From assembly GCF_003477885.1 (NCBI RefSeq), contig NZ_QUEE01000010.1, forward strand, positions 124,001 to 188,000: DNA of 64,000 bases, given 5' to 3'. The first letter of the stretch is position 1. Each line of letters opens with the position of its first letter. This stretch comes from Lachnotalea sp. AF33-28 (GTDB lineage Bacteria; Bacillota; Clostridia; Lachnospirales; Lachnospiraceae). Positions 15,690-25,846 of this stretch are shown here, in pieces. The position numbers were made by a program, and so were the translations under genes. The notes under the pieces are model-generated. The model was given only the letters and a program-made list of their open reading frames with translations. It was not told where the DNA came from and did no database searches.

Positions 15690-17453
15690 ATGCTGCAGCT
15701 TGCACTGACCGTTCTCATTTATCTGATTATGGTCATTCCGGTGGGCATCTATTTGTACCATATTGCAGCCGGAAAACATACATTTGCCGATCCTGTATTC
15801 GACCGTGCTGACAGAGTGATATACAGGGTGAGCGGCATCCGCCTGCAGAAAGGCATGAACTGGAAAACGTATGCGCTGGCTCTTCTTGGCACCAACGCAG
15901 TCATGATTCTGATGGGCTACATAGTTTTACGGATCCAGTCTGTCGGACTGTTTAATCCCAACGGCGTGGGAGCTATGGAGGAATCCCTGTCGTTTAACAC
16001 CATCATCAGCTTTATGACCAACACCAACCTCCAGCACTATTCCGGTGAGAGCGGCCTTTCGTACCTCTCCCAGATGCTGGTTATCATCTTTATGATGTTC
16101 GTCTCCGCAGCCAGCGGCTATGCCGCCTGCATCGCATTCATCCGCGGACTGGCAGGCAGGACGAAGGACAATGTCGGAAACTTTTTCGCGGATCTGGTCC
16201 GGATTATAACCCGCATGCTTCTGCCATTTTCCGTCATCGGCGGACTGCTGCTGGTCTGGCAGGGCGTTCCTTCGAACTTCTCCGGCAACGTGGTGATAGA
16301 CACCATCGAGGGTACAAAGCAGGTGATAGCCATGGGCCCTGTTGCACCGCTGGAAATAATTAAGCACCTTGGCACCAACGGCGGTGGGTTTATCGGCGCG
16401 AATTCATCCACTCCGATAGAAAACCCGACCGTGCTAACCAACCTGATCGAGCTGTATTCCATGATGCTGCTCCCGGGCGCCTGTGTCATAACTTTCGGCA
16501 AAATGGTCCGTGACCGCAGGCGTGAGCAGGAAAAATCCTCTGCAGCGCTGACCGATGGGGAAAAACGGATTCCGAATAGTTTGACCGCCCGGTTGTTCGG
16601 ACGGGAGGGGCGTACGGTTTTTGCCGCTATGGGCATTCTATTCGTGATTGGTCTAAGCGTATGTTTTTGGGCCGAATCACAGGGCAATCCGGCGCTGGCA
16701 GAGGCAGGCCTGTCCCAGTCCATGGGCAGCATGGAGGGCAAGGAGGTGCGGTTTGGCATCGCTCAGTCTGCGATGTTTACGATAACGACTACATCCTTTA
16801 CCACAGGTACGGTCAACAATATGCACGATACCCTGACGCCCCTGGGCGGCATGGTTCCGATGTTACATATGATGCTGAACGTAGTGTTCGGCGGCAAGGG
16901 CGTCGGACTCATGAATATGATCATGTACGCGATCCTGGCTGTATTTATCTGCGGGCTGATGATAGGGCGGACACCTGAATATCTGGGCAAAAAGATCGAA
17001 GGACGTGAGATGAAGCTCACGGCCCTGTGCATCATCATACATCCTCTGCTGATTTTGACGTTCTCCGCTCTGGCAGTCGGCACCTTAGCAGGAAGGGAGG
17101 GAATCAGCAATCCGGGATTTCATGGACTGTCCCAGGTGCTGTACGAATATGCCTCCTCCGCCGCAAATAACGGTTCCGGCTTTGAGGGGCTGGCTGATAA
17201 CACCGTGTTCTGGAATATCACCACGGGTCTTGCTATGTTCTTCGGACGGTATTTGTCCATCGTCATTCAACTGGCGATTGCCGGCTCTCTGATGAAGAAA
17301 AAATTTGTGAATGATTCTGTCGGCGCACTGCATACGGATACGGCATCGTTCCCGCTCATCCTCGTTGTTGTGGTCTATATCTTTGCGGCGCTGACATTTT
17401 TCCCGGTGCTGGCGCTCGGCCCGATCGCAGAGCATCTGACACTTTGGATGTAA
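15690..17453 (+). CDS. kdpA: KdpA, potassium-binding and channel-like subunit of the Kdp ATPase
   Basis: The integral membrane protein has 587 residues and about ten membrane spans. It carries the selectivity-filter-like segments GTNGGGFIGANSSTP and TTTSFTTGTVNNMHD that are characteristic of KdpA. It takes up external K+ and delivers it to KdpB. Start 15690 follows AAGGAGG by eight bases; earlier in-frame starts would overlap kdpF. kdpB begins 15 bases after the stop. Confidence 0.97.
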   Translation: MLQLALTVLIYLIMVIPVGIYLYHIAAGKHTFADPVFDRADRVIYRVSGIRLQKGMNWKTYALALLGTNAVMILMGYIVLRIQSVGLFNPNGVGAMEESLSFNTIISFMTNTNLQHYSGESGLSYLSQMLVIIFMMFVSAASGYAACIAFIRGLAGRTKDNVGNFFADLVRIITRMLLPFSVIGGLLLVWQGVPSNFSGNVVIDTIEGTKQVIAMGPVAPLEIIKHLGTNGGGFIGANSSTPIENPTVLTNLIELYSMMLLPGACVITFGKMVRDRRREQEKSSAALTDGEKRIPNSLTARLFGREGRTVFAAMGILFVIGLSVCFWAESQGNPALAEAGLSQSMGSMEGKEVRFGIAQSAMFTITTTSFTTGTVNNMHDTLTPLGGMVPMLHMMLNVVFGGKGVGLMNMIMYAILAVFICGLMIGRTPEYLGKKIEGREMKLTALCIIIHPLLILTFSALAVGTLAGREGISNPGFHGLSQVLYEYASSAANNGSGFEGLADNTVFWNITTGLAMFFGRYLSIVIQLAIAGSLMKKKFVNDSVGALHTDTASFPLILVVVVYIFAALTFFPVLALGPIAEHLTLWM

Positions 17454-17468
17454 GGAGGTAAAGCTGCA

Positions 17469-19517
17469 ATGAGTAAAAAACGTAACCAAAAGCTGATGAC
17501 ACCGGAAATTCTCCGGCAAGCGGTCATCGGTTCCTTTATAAAATTGAATCCCCAGTACATGATGAAAAATCCCGTCATGTTCGTGGTGGAAGCAGGGTGC
17601 TTCATTACACTCCTGCTATCCTTCTTTCCAGGGAGGGACGCGGCCGCCGGTAATCTAAGGGCTTACAACATCACCGTCTGTGCCGTGCTGTTTGTCACCG
17701 TGCTGTTTGCCAACTTCGCGGAATCCGTGGCAGAGGGGCGAGGCAAAGCGCAGGCGGCCAGTTTGAAGAAAACACAGAAAGATACCGCCGCCCATCTGCT
17801 GTGTGCGGACGGTTCCACGAAAGACATTCGCTCCAGTGAGCTGAAGAAAGACGATATTGTCCTGGTTTTTGCGGGTGAGATCATTCCCGGCGACGGCGAG
17901 GTCTTGGAAGGCATTGCCTCGGTGGATGAATCGGCCATCACCGGTGAATCCGCTCCGGTGGTGAGAGAGTCAGGCGGCGATTTCTGCTCCGTCACCGGCG
18001 GCACCACCGTGGTATCCGACCGGCTGAAGGTACGCATAACTTCCGATCCCGGCAACAGCTTTCTGGACCGCATGATCGCATTGGTTGAGGGCGCCTCCCG
18101 CAAAAAGACGCCGAACGAGATTGCGCTGAACACGCTGCTGGTTTCCCTGACCATCATCTTTTTGACCGTCATCGTTACCCTGTATCCTATCGGTGTGTAT
18201 TCCGGTGTCCGGCTTCAGATTTCAACGCTGATCGCACTGGCGGTCTGTCTGATTCCCACCACCATCGGAGGTCTGCTTTCGGCGATCGGCATCGCAGGTA
18301 TGGACCGGGTTACCCGATTTAATGTTATCGCCATGTCCGGCAAAGCTGTGGAAGCCTGCGGCGATGTGGATACCATGATTCTGGACAAAACAGGCACCAT
18401 TACCTACGGCAACCGGCTGGCAGCCGATTTCATCCCGGTAAAAGGCGCAGAACGCGGTGAACTGATCCGCTGTGCGGCGCTGACCTGCCTTCACGACGAG
18501 ACACCGGAAGGAAAATCCACCCTGGAACTGGCCCGCCGTATGGGGGATAACAGCAGTGAAACTGCCGGTTCCAACTTTATTGAATTTACTGCTCAGACGC
18601 GGATGAGCGGCGTGGATCTTCCGGACGGAACGAAAATACGAAAGGGCGCCGCCGATGCCATTGAGACGTATGTCAAAGAGCAGGGCGGCAGCATTCCGGT
18701 GAACCTGCGGGAAGAGGTGGAAAAGATTTCTACGCTTGGCGGCACGCCGCTTACTGTCTGCGAAAACAACCGTATTCTGGGCGTCATTTATCTGAAGGAT
18801 ACCGTAAAAGCCGGTATGGCGGAGAGGTTTGAGCGGCTTCGCGCTATCGGCATCAAGACCATCATGTGCACCGGAGACAATCCTTTGACTGCAGCAACCA
18901 TTGCCAAAGAAGCCGGCGTGGACGGTTTTATTGCGGAGTGTAAGCCGGAAGATAAAATCGATGTCATCAAAAAGGAGCAGGCGGAAGGCAAAATCGTCGC
19001 TATGACCGGCGACGGCACCAACGACGCCCCGGCGCTGGCTCAGGCCAACGTGGGTCTGGCAATGAACAGCGGCACTGCCGCCGCCAAGGAAGCAGCCAAT
19101 ATGGTGGACTTGGATTCTGACCCGACGAAGATTCTGGAAGTTGTGGAGATCGGAAAGCAGCTGCTCATCACCAGGGGCAGTTTGACCACCTTTTCCATTG
19201 CAAACGACATTGCCAAATATTTCGCCATCATTCCGGCCATGTTCATGCTGGCCATCCCGCAGCTGGGTGTGCTGAATATCATGAATCTGGCAACCCCGTA
19301 CAGCGCGATCCTGTCGGCTTTGATCTTTAATGCGCTTATCATTCCGTGCCTGATTCCCCTGGCCATGAAGGGCGTTAGATACCGCCCCATGTCCTCCGGA
19401 AAAATGCTGCTGCGAAACATGATGATTTTCGGCGCCGGCGGTGTCATCACACCGTTTATCGGTATCAAAATCATAGATCTGATCATTCATCCGCTGTTGG
19501 CGCTGCTCGGTCTGTAA
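17469..19517 (+). CDS. kdpB: KdpB, P-type ATPase catalytic subunit
   Basis: This 682-residue class IA P-type ATPase has the actuator motif TGES near residue 159, the phosphorylation motif DKTGT near residue 305 and the hinge motif TGDGTNDAPAL near residue 514. It hydrolyses ATP to drive K+ uptake through KdpA. GGAGG lies ten bases before the ATG. A family B repeat (19527-19579) separates it from kdpC. Confidence 0.97.
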   Translation: MSKKRNQKLMTPEILRQAVIGSFIKLNPQYMMKNPVMFVVEAGCFITLLLSFFPGRDAAAGNLRAYNITVCAVLFVTVLFANFAESVAEGRGKAQAASLKKTQKDTAAHLLCADGSTKDIRSSELKKDDIVLVFAGEIIPGDGEVLEGIASVDESAITGESAPVVRESGGDFCSVTGGTTVVSDRLKVRITSDPGNSFLDRMIALVEGASRKKTPNEIALNTLLVSLTIIFLTVIVTLYPIGVYSGVRLQISTLIALAVCLIPTTIGGLLSAIGIAGMDRVTRFNVIAMSGKAVEACGDVDTMILDKTGTITYGNRLAADFIPVKGAERGELIRCAALTCLHDETPEGKSTLELARRMGDNSSETAGSNFIEFTAQTRMSGVDLPDGTKIRKGAADAIETYVKEQGGSIPVNLREEVEKISTLGGTPLTVCENNRILGVIYLKDTVKAGMAERFERLRAIGIKTIMCTGDNPLTAATIAKEAGVDGFIAECKPEDKIDVIKKEQAEGKIVAMTGDGTNDAPALAQANVGLAMNSGTAAAKEAANMVDLDSDPTKILEVVEIGKQLLITRGSLTTFSIANDIAKYFAIIPAMFMLAIPQLGVLNIMNLATPYSAILSALIFNALIIPCLIPLAMKGVRYRPMSSGKMLLRNMMIFGAGGVITPFIGIKIIDLIIHPLLALLGL

Positions 19518-19526
19518 AGAAAATGC

Positions 19527-19579
19527 ATGCTGAAGTGTGCGTAGGTCATCAGGCTTTGGCCGGTGACATGAAAAGGAGG
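19527..19579 (+). repeat. Repeat family B, copy 2 (between kdpB and kdpC)
   Basis: CATGCTGAAGTGTGCG, then GTCATCAGGC/GGCCGGTGAC hairpin, then AAAAGGAGG which serves as the kdpC ribosome-binding site. The first hairpin is degenerate; the second keeps pairing although its sequence differs from the other copies. Confidence 0.75.
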
Positions 19580-19587
19580 AAGCTCTT

Positions 19588-20247
19588 ATGAAAGAACATA
19601 CTAAAAATTTACTGCACAACATCAGACAGGCTGTTACCGTATCGCTTGTCCTGATGCTGGTATGCGGATTTCTCTTCCCGGCATTGTTAAACGGTCTTTC
19701 GGCACTGCTATTTCCGCATCAGGCAGCGGGCAGCCTGATTGAGGCGGACGGCAGGCCTGTGGCGGCAGAGCATGTGGGGCAGGAGTTTATACAGGACTAT
19801 TATCTGTGGAGCCGGCCCTCCGCTTACCACTATAACGTTTATACAGAAAATGGGGACGGGACCAGGAACTATCAGGACGGGACGAAATTTCCCGGAATTG
19901 GCTCCGGCTCTAATAACTATGCGCCGTCCAACCCAGCGCTTACAGAGCGTGTCGAAGCGGATCTTGCGGACTTCCTTGAAAAAAACCCCGCTGTGAAGCG
20001 GGAGGATATTCCCACCGACCTGCTGACAGCTTCCGGCTCCGGCTTGGACCCGCATATTTCCCCGGAATCGGCACAGATTCAGGTTCCCAGAATTGCAGAG
20101 GCCTCCGGCCTTGGTGAAGAACAGATCCGTGAGATCATCAGAAACAATACGGAAGGTAAGCTGCTGGGCATATTTGGTGAAGAAACCGTCAATGTGGTGA
20201 AGGTCAATATCGAAATCGGCATCGCAATGGGACTGATTGATGCGTAA
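19588..20247 (+). CDS. kdpC: KdpC, accessory subunit of the Kdp ATPase
   Basis: The 219-residue protein has one N-terminal membrane span (about residues 14-35) and a soluble domain. That domain contains YLWSRPSAYHYN, GSGSNNYAPSNP and the DLLTASGSGLDPHISPESA region diagnostic for KdpC. KdpC aids ATP binding and complex assembly. Translation begins nine bases after the AGGAGG delivered by repeat copy B2. Confidence 0.95.
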   Translation: MKEHTKNLLHNIRQAVTVSLVLMLVCGFLFPALLNGLSALLFPHQAAGSLIEADGRPVAAEHVGQEFIQDYYLWSRPSAYHYNVYTENGDGTRNYQDGTKFPGIGSGSNNYAPSNPALTERVEADLADFLEKNPAVKREDIPTDLLTASGSGLDPHISPESAQIQVPRIAEASGLGEEQIREIIRNNTEGKLLGIFGEETVNVVKVNIEIGIAMGLIDA

Positions 20248-20356
20248 TGGCAGCCCCGGAAGCTGTTTATTTTATCTTAATTTGACCGCGCGAACCCTTG
20301 CCCTATTTTAATTTTCCCTGTGCTAACATATAAGCATAGCATAGGAGGGATTGATT

Positions 20357-20557
20357 ATGACAGCAATTCTTGAGTCTTTACACAAGTTTGAGAGAGGGTT
20401 CGACGAGCGCGTACAGCGCTTTGCACTTTACCATCCGTGTCTTGCGCTTTTTGCGGCGTTTGCAGGAATACCGATTTTTCTTCTGGGGGCAGTTGCCGTG
20501 TGTACCGCACTTATCACACTTCCCCTGGCTCTGATTTTTGGGTTCCCATTTATATAA
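20357..20557 (+). CDS. Small membrane protein between kdpC and kdpD
   Basis: The 66-residue product has an amphipathic, charged N-terminal third (ESLHKFERGFDERVQRF) and two hydrophobic stretches (about residues 25-60), ending in IFGFPFI. The start at 20357 follows AGGAGG with eight bases of spacing. I do not recognise a family. Its place inside the kdp locus suggests a membrane partner of the pump or of the sensor kinase, but this is inference; it could be an unrelated small gene with its own promoter. Confidence 0.6.
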   Translation: MTAILESLHKFERGFDERVQRFALYHPCLALFAAFAGIPIFLLGAVAVCTALITLPLALIFGFPFI

Positions 20558-20794
20558 TCTAAATACTGTGAGTTTTATTTTTATGCCCATTTAATACAGA
20601 TAAAGATACAATAAAGACGGAAGCTCCTAGAAAATGAATTGTTTTGCCGGGCAATTGAAACTTTATCGCGATAAGAGCCACTGACAAACATGCTATGGAA
20701 AATTATGATCGGATGAAGTATAATTTTTATGTGTGTTTTGTATCACTGCCAAAATAGTATGAAGATATCCTGTTGTAGAGTGAGAGGTAGTCGC
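20558..20794. other. Intergenic region before kdpD
   Basis: A 237-base AT-rich gap. I see no convincing gene, terminator or repeat. It probably holds the kdpDE promoter, but no single -35/-10 pair stands out. Confidence 0.3.
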
Positions 20795-23497
20795 ATGGAA
20801 GAAAAACGGCACACACCGGAACAGCTGTTAAAGGCTATTCAGGAGGAAGAGCAAAAGAAAACAAGAGGCCATTTGAAAATATTTTTTGGCTATGCGGCCG
20901 GAGTCGGCAAGACATATGCCATGCTGAAAGCAGCCCACGCCGCAAAACAACGGGGTATAGATGTGGCTGCGGGCTATATCGAGCCCCACACACGCCCGCA
21001 GACTATAAAACTGCTTGGGGGCCTGGAGTGCATTCCTAATCTGCAGATTGAGCACAATGGCATAATGCTCCATGAATTTGACATTGATGCGGCTATGAAG
21101 AGAAAACCTCAGCTTCTTTTAGTGGATGAGCTGGCCCATACCAATGCGCAGGGCAGCCGCCATGCAAAGCGTTACCAGGATATAGAAGAATTGCTGCGAG
21201 CGGGAATTGATGTGTATACGACGGTGAATGTGCAGCACATTGAAAGTATAAATGACACAGTTGCCTCAATTACCGGCGTTATGGTTCGGGAGCGCATCCC
21301 GGATTCTGTGTTTGACAATGCCGATCAGGTGGAGTTGGTGGATATTGAGCCGCAAGAGCTGATTGAAAGGCTGCAGTCGGGTAATGTTTATAAAGAAACA
21401 CAGGCAAAACAGGCCCTGCATAACTTTTTTACAGAAGAAAATCTGACGGCTTTAAGGGAATTGGCGCTGCGCCGCTGTGCCGACCGAGTGAATATCCTGA
21501 CGGAAAATGCCAGAGTGAAACATCACGGTGACTATCATACAGATGAACATATACTTGTGTGTGTCTCGTCATCGCCATCCAATGCGAAGATTATCCGCAC
21601 TGCGGCCAGAATGGCAAGCGCCTTTCGCGGAGCATTTACAGCCCTGTTTGTAGAAACTCCCGATTTTTCCGCTTTACAGGAGGAAAACAAAAAACGCCTG
21701 CGTTCGAATATGCACCTTGCGGAACAGTTAGGGGCTAAAATTGAGACCGTCTACGGCGATGACATTTCATTTCAAATTGCGGAGTTTGCCCGGCTTTCCG
21801 GTGTGTCTAAAATTGTAATCGGACGGAGTGCAGCCACGAAAAAGGGTTTGTTCAGCAAACCGACACTGACGGAAAGGCTAATTGTAAATGCGCCCAATCT
21901 GGACGTACATATCATTCCTGATACGGTTTCCGGAGTTTCCGCTTATAGGGCAAAGAAAGCCAGGGAAACGTCAGGCCTTGTCTTTTCTTCCGCAGATATC
22001 CTGAAAAGTGCCGGAATCTTAATTGGCGCCAGCCTGATCGGTTTTCTGTTCCAGTGGCTCGGATTTGCGGAAGCCAATATTATCACAGTCTATGTCCTTG
22101 GCGTACTGCTTACCTCAGTGGTGACTGTCAACCGGGTATACAGCCTGATTTCTTCGGTTGTCAGCGTGCTGGTGTTCAACTTTCTCTTCACTGAACCGAA
22201 ATATACGCTTCAGGCTTACGATCAGGGGTATCCTGTCACCTTTCTCGTCATGTTTCTGGCGGCTTTTCTGACCAGCTCGCTGGCGGGCCGGCTCAAGAAC
22301 AGCGCAAAGCAATCGGCGCAATCGGCGTTCAGAACAAAAATCCTGTTTGATACAAACCAGCTTTTGCAGAAGGCGACGGACAGAAATGAGATTGTATCCA
22401 TTACTGCCAATCAGCTTATGAAGTTATTGAAAAAGAGTATTGTGTTTTATTTTGCAGAGGACAATCTGCTGGGAGAGCCGCACGTCTTTTCTGTACCGGA
22501 GGAGACGTTTGATGATAGCTGTTTGTCAGGCGATGAAAAAGGCGTGGCGGCATGGGTTCTCAAAAATAACAAACATGCCGGAGCGACTACAAAAACGCTC
22601 TCCAATGCAAAGTGCATGTATCTTGCCGTCCGGGTGAATGACCGCGTATACGGTGTGGTCGGCATTTTAATTGGAAACGAGCCGCTGGATGCATTTGAAA
22701 ACAGCATTTTTTTATCTATCTTGGGCGAATGCGCTTTGGCGCTGGAGAATGAAAAGAACAACAGGGAAAAGGAGGAGGCCGCCATTCTTGCCAAGAATGA
22801 GCAGATGCGGGCAAATTTGCTGAGGGCAATTTCCCACGATCTGCGCACGCCGCTTACTTCCATATCCGGCAATGCGAGCAATCTGCTGTCAAACGGTGAC
22901 TCCTTTGACAGCGATACAAAAAGACAGCTGTATACGGACATTTACGATGACTCCATGTGGCTCATCAATCTGGTGGAAAATCTGCTTGCGGTTACACGAA
23001 TTGAGGAAGGGCGGCTGAATCTGCGTATCTCGGAGGATTTGATTGACGATGTAATCACAGAAGCCCTGCACCATGTGAACCGAAAAAGTGTGGAACACAG
23101 TATTTCTGTTGAGAGCGAGGAGGATTTTCTGCTGGCTAAAATGGATGCCAGGCTCATTGTTCAGGTCATTATCAATATCGTGGACAATGCCATCAAGTAC
23201 ACGCCGAAAGGTTCCCATATTGTAATTCGGACTTGTAAGCGGGACGGCAAAGCAGTCGTCTCCATTGCCGATGACGGGGAGGGCATGTCAGACGAAATGA
23301 AAGCCAGGGTATTTGATATGTTTTACAGCGGAGCCAATAAGATTGCAGACAGCCGCCGAAGCCTCGGACTGGGCCTTTCCCTGTGCAAGTCCATCATTAA
23401 TGCTCACGGAGGCACAATCACTGTTTCAGACAATGCACCGCGGGGTACGGTGTTTACATTTACATTATCTTCCGGGGAGGTAAAGCTTCATGAATAA
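20795..23497 (+). CDS. kdpD: KdpD, sensor histidine kinase for potassium/turgor
   Basis: The order is the KdpD N-terminal domain with Walker A GYAAGVGKTYAML (residues 32-44), a universal-stress-like domain, four clustered membrane spans (about 395-500), a GAF-like region, HisKA with ISHDLRTPLTSISGN and a C-terminal HATPase (DNAIKYT, GLGLSLCKSI). About 900 residues is full length. It phosphorylates KdpE when K+ is limiting. Start 20795 is preferred because GAGAGG precedes it; an upstream in-frame start at 20729 lacks a site. The stop overlaps kdpE by eight bases. Confidence 0.95.
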   Translation: MEEKRHTPEQLLKAIQEEEQKKTRGHLKIFFGYAAGVGKTYAMLKAAHAAKQRGIDVAAGYIEPHTRPQTIKLLGGLECIPNLQIEHNGIMLHEFDIDAAMKRKPQLLLVDELAHTNAQGSRHAKRYQDIEELLRAGIDVYTTVNVQHIESINDTVASITGVMVRERIPDSVFDNADQVELVDIEPQELIERLQSGNVYKETQAKQALHNFFTEENLTALRELALRRCADRVNILTENARVKHHGDYHTDEHILVCVSSSPSNAKIIRTAARMASAFRGAFTALFVETPDFSALQEENKKRLRSNMHLAEQLGAKIETVYGDDISFQIAEFARLSGVSKIVIGRSAATKKGLFSKPTLTERLIVNAPNLDVHIIPDTVSGVSAYRAKKARETSGLVFSSADILKSAGILIGASLIGFLFQWLGFAEANIITVYVLGVLLTSVVTVNRVYSLISSVVSVLVFNFLFTEPKYTLQAYDQGYPVTFLVMFLAAFLTSSLAGRLKNSAKQSAQSAFRTKILFDTNQLLQKATDRNEIVSITANQLMKLLKKSIVFYFAEDNLLGEPHVFSVPEETFDDSCLSGDEKGVAAWVLKNNKHAGATTKTLSNAKCMYLAVRVNDRVYGVVGILIGNEPLDAFENSIFLSILGECALALENEKNNREKEEAAILAKNEQMRANLLRAISHDLRTPLTSISGNASNLLSNGDSFDSDTKRQLYTDIYDDSMWLINLVENLLAVTRIEEGRLNLRISEDLIDDVITEALHHVNRKSVEHSISVESEEDFLLAKMDARLIVQVIINIVDNAIKYTPKGSHIVIRTCKRDGKAVVSIADDGEGMSDEMKARVFDMFYSGANKIADSRRSLGLGLSLCKSIINAHGGTITVSDNAPRGTVFTFTLSSGEVKLHE

Positions 23498-24191
23498 ATC
23501 ACTGATCTTAGTCGTAGAGGATGATACTTCTGTAAAAAATTTAATAACAACAACTTTAAAAGCCCATGATTACCACTATCTTGTCGCGCCGGACGGCGCG
23601 GCAGCAATTTTAGAGGCCTCGTCCCATAATCCGGATATTGTCCTGCTCGACCTGGGCCTTCCGGACATGGACGGTGTGGAAGTGATTCAAAAAATCCGCA
23701 CATGGTCCAATATGCCAATTATTGTGATCAGCGCGCGCAGCGAGGATACGGACAAGATCGATGCGCTGGATGCGGGAGCGGACGACTATCTCACTAAGCC
23801 GTTTTCCGTAGAAGAGCTGTTGGCAAGGCTGCGGGTTACTCAAAGACGTCTTATGATGACGCAGTACGAGTCGCCGGTGGAAGCATCCACCTTTACGAAT
23901 GGGCAGCTTCGCATTGACTACGCCGCCGGGTGCGCCTACCTGAATGACGAAGAACTGCATCTGACACCCATTGAGTATAAACTGCTGTGTCTGCTTTCTA
24001 AAAATGTTGGCAAGGTACTGACCCATACGTTCATTACACAGAACATATGGGGCAGCAGCTGGGATAACGATATTGCTTCTTTGCGCGTCTTTATGGCGGC
24101 ACTGCGAAAGAAAATCGAGAAAGAGCCGGGCGCTCCACAGTATATTCAGACCCATATCGGTGTCGGATACAGGATGCTTAGGGTTGAGTGA
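23490..24191 (+). CDS. kdpE: KdpE, OmpR-family response regulator
   Basis: This 233-residue protein has a receiver domain with acidic pocket VEDD and phospho-acceptor Asp in LLDLGLPDMDG (near residue 51), then a winged-helix OmpR-type DNA-binding domain (LTPIEYKLLCLLSKN ... VGYRMLRVE). It is the partner of KdpD and should activate the kdp genes upstream. The start lies inside the end of kdpD with GGGGAGG upstream. Confidence 0.95.
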   Translation: MNKSLILVVEDDTSVKNLITTTLKAHDYHYLVAPDGAAAILEASSHNPDIVLLDLGLPDMDGVEVIQKIRTWSNMPIIVISARSEDTDKIDALDAGADDYLTKPFSVEELLARLRVTQRRLMMTQYESPVEASTFTNGQLRIDYAAGCAYLNDEELHLTPIEYKLLCLLSKNVGKVLTHTFITQNIWGSSWDNDIASLRVFMAALRKKIEKEPGAPQYIQTHIGVGYRMLRVE

Positions 24192-24272
24192 TTCGTGTGC
24201 GGCGATAGATGAGAAAGGGAACATGGAGCGGCAGACGCAAATGGCTGTAACGGAACTTAGCCGTTTACGTTC

Positions 24273-25667
24273 TTATATATATATATCCTCCAGAGTAAGG
24301 AGCGTAACCTCTCCCTGTTTTCCCAACGCCTCTAGTGCGGATGAGAAACCAACCTTAGAGAAAATGAAATAGTGATATTTATTTCCTCTGCCAAAAACAG
24401 AAGCGTAATGGCGGATCAGCTCCAGTTCATCAACACCTATTTTTTCATTTTTGTATTTGCAGGAGCCGATAATATATTCGTTTCCATCCACGGGTGTGCC
24501 TACAATGTCAATCTGAACTTCTTTCCGTTCCTTTGAATCGGTTCCCCACCATTGACCGACCTCACTGAGTAGAATAGGCAGAGAGTCTGCATAACGGAGC
24601 AGATAATCCCGGCACATCTTTTCAAACACCAGTCCCATGTAATCCGAAAAATAGCGTTTGACGGCCTTTGTATAAATTTGTTCGATACGCCCGGCACTGA
24701 TTGCAGACATGTTTCGAGGCACAAATCGGTACCAAAAGCGGAAAAAATTATCATCAATGGTATAGATGGTTTTTTTGCCCGGTTTCTCAGTAATAGGAGT
24801 CTCCCGCTTCAAAATACCGAGATCAAGCAGTACTTTCAGGTACTTGGAGCAGACACTGGATTCAAGACCTACCTTTGTAGCAATTTCATTGGCACGTGTA
24901 GAACCCCCGGCAATCGCAGAGATGATGGAATTATAGATTGCCGGTTCTCTTAGTTCCTGCTTTAGCAAATTTTCCGGCTCTTCAAAGAGATAACTGGAGG
25001 GGTTAAAGAGGTTTTCCAACAGAGCGTCATCCAGATTATCTTCTACATCCAGCTTGTTAATGTAGTGTGGAACACCGCCGGTGATCCCGTACAACAATGC
25101 CTGATCTTCCGGACTAAGAGTCGGATGAAAAACCGTCATTTCCTTATAGGTCAGCGCATGAATTTTGAACTGGGCTGTGCGTCTGCCATAGAGAGGACTT
25201 TCATATCCAAGCACCTGATACTCCATAAAACTCATAGAAGATCCGCAAAGAATTAAATAAAGCTGACTTTCCTGCCACATGTGGTCGATGATGTGCTGTA
25301 GGCGGGAGGAAATAGATTTTTCTGCTTTTGCAAGATAAGGATATTCGTCAATAACAAAAACCAGCCGCTGCTCCCGGGACATAGCGGTGATTGCCTCCAG
25401 AGCATCATCATAGTTTCGGTAGGTCGGTGCATTGGCAGATTCATCTGGATTTTTGTAAGAATAGATAGCCTTAGATAATGCCTCCAGATTTTCCAGAGAA
25501 GATGCATTTAAGGCCGAAAAGTAGATTGTCGGTCTTTCTTTGCAGAATTCGTTGATCAAAGCAGTTTTTCCAACTCTCCGTCTGCCATAAATGACAACGC
25601 ACTCAAACTTGTTTTTATCATAGCGGCGATTCATCTGATGAAGTTCACCTTCACGACAATAAAACAT
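24273..25667 (-). CDS. AAA ATPase (ATPase_2) with DUF234/PD-(D/E)xK-like C-terminus
   Basis: The 464-residue protein has Walker A GRRRVGKTAL (residues 29-38) and Walker B LVFVIDEYPYL, then a winged-helix region. The C-terminal domain holds QIDIVG and IIGSCKYKNE, resembling a PD-(D/E)xK nuclease core. This is the archaeal-type ATPase family common in gut Clostridia and Bacteroidetes; its role is unknown, with links to DNA or mobile elements suggested but not shown. It stands alone between two plus-strand units and has a full-consensus promoter. GGAG precedes the ATG at 25667. Confidence 0.85.
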   Translation of the reverse strand: MFYCREGELHQMNRRYDKNKFECVVIYGRRRVGKTALINEFCKERPTIYFSALNASSLENLEALSKAIYSYKNPDESANAPTYRNYDDALEAITAMSREQRLVFVIDEYPYLAKAEKSISSRLQHIIDHMWQESQLYLILCGSSMSFMEYQVLGYESPLYGRRTAQFKIHALTYKEMTVFHPTLSPEDQALLYGITGGVPHYINKLDVEDNLDDALLENLFNPSSYLFEEPENLLKQELREPAIYNSIISAIAGGSTRANEIATKVGLESSVCSKYLKVLLDLGILKRETPITEKPGKKTIYTIDDNFFRFWYRFVPRNMSAISAGRIEQIYTKAVKRYFSDYMGLVFEKMCRDYLLRYADSLPILLSEVGQWWGTDSKERKEVQIDIVGTPVDGNEYIIGSCKYKNEKIGVDELELIRHYASVFGRGNKYHYFIFSKVGFSSALEALGKQGEVTLLTLEDIYI

Positions 25668-25681
25668 AATAAATCTCCTTT

Positions 25682-25753
25682 CTACTCGTAATACACTAAC
25701 TCATGAGTAGGCAACTTATAAGTCTATTATATCCTTACCTGAAGCCTTGTCAA
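25682..25753 (-). promoter_or_regulatory. Consensus promoter with inverted-repeat operator for the AAA ATPase
   Basis: Minus strand: TTGACA (25748-25753), 16-base spacer, TATAAT (25726-25731). Just downstream lie the palindrome ACTCATGAGT (25699-25708) and an overlapping CTACTC...GAGTAG pair (25682-25710), placed between promoter and start codon as a repressor site would be. The repressor is not identified. Confidence 0.65.
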
Positions 25754-25786
25754 TCGCGTTGTGAAAAATAAATAATGTTACAGTTC

Positions 25787-25846
25787 GTTACTATTCACGG
25801 CTGCCCTGTCTTGCGCGGGAACTTTACGGTAACTGTGAACAGCAAC
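25787..25846. repeat. Repeat family C, degenerate copy
   Basis: The left arm GTTACTATTCACGGCTG (25787-25803) and right arm CTGTGAACAGCAAC (to 25846) enclose a GC-rich centre. Better copies are at 47115-47188 and 56805-56847. Confidence 0.5.

Noticed and set aside
18222..19622. Long minus-strand open frame (466 codons) opposite kdpB
   Set aside because: It is the shadow of a highly conserved gene with codon-third-position bias and has no ribosome-binding site or recognisable motif.
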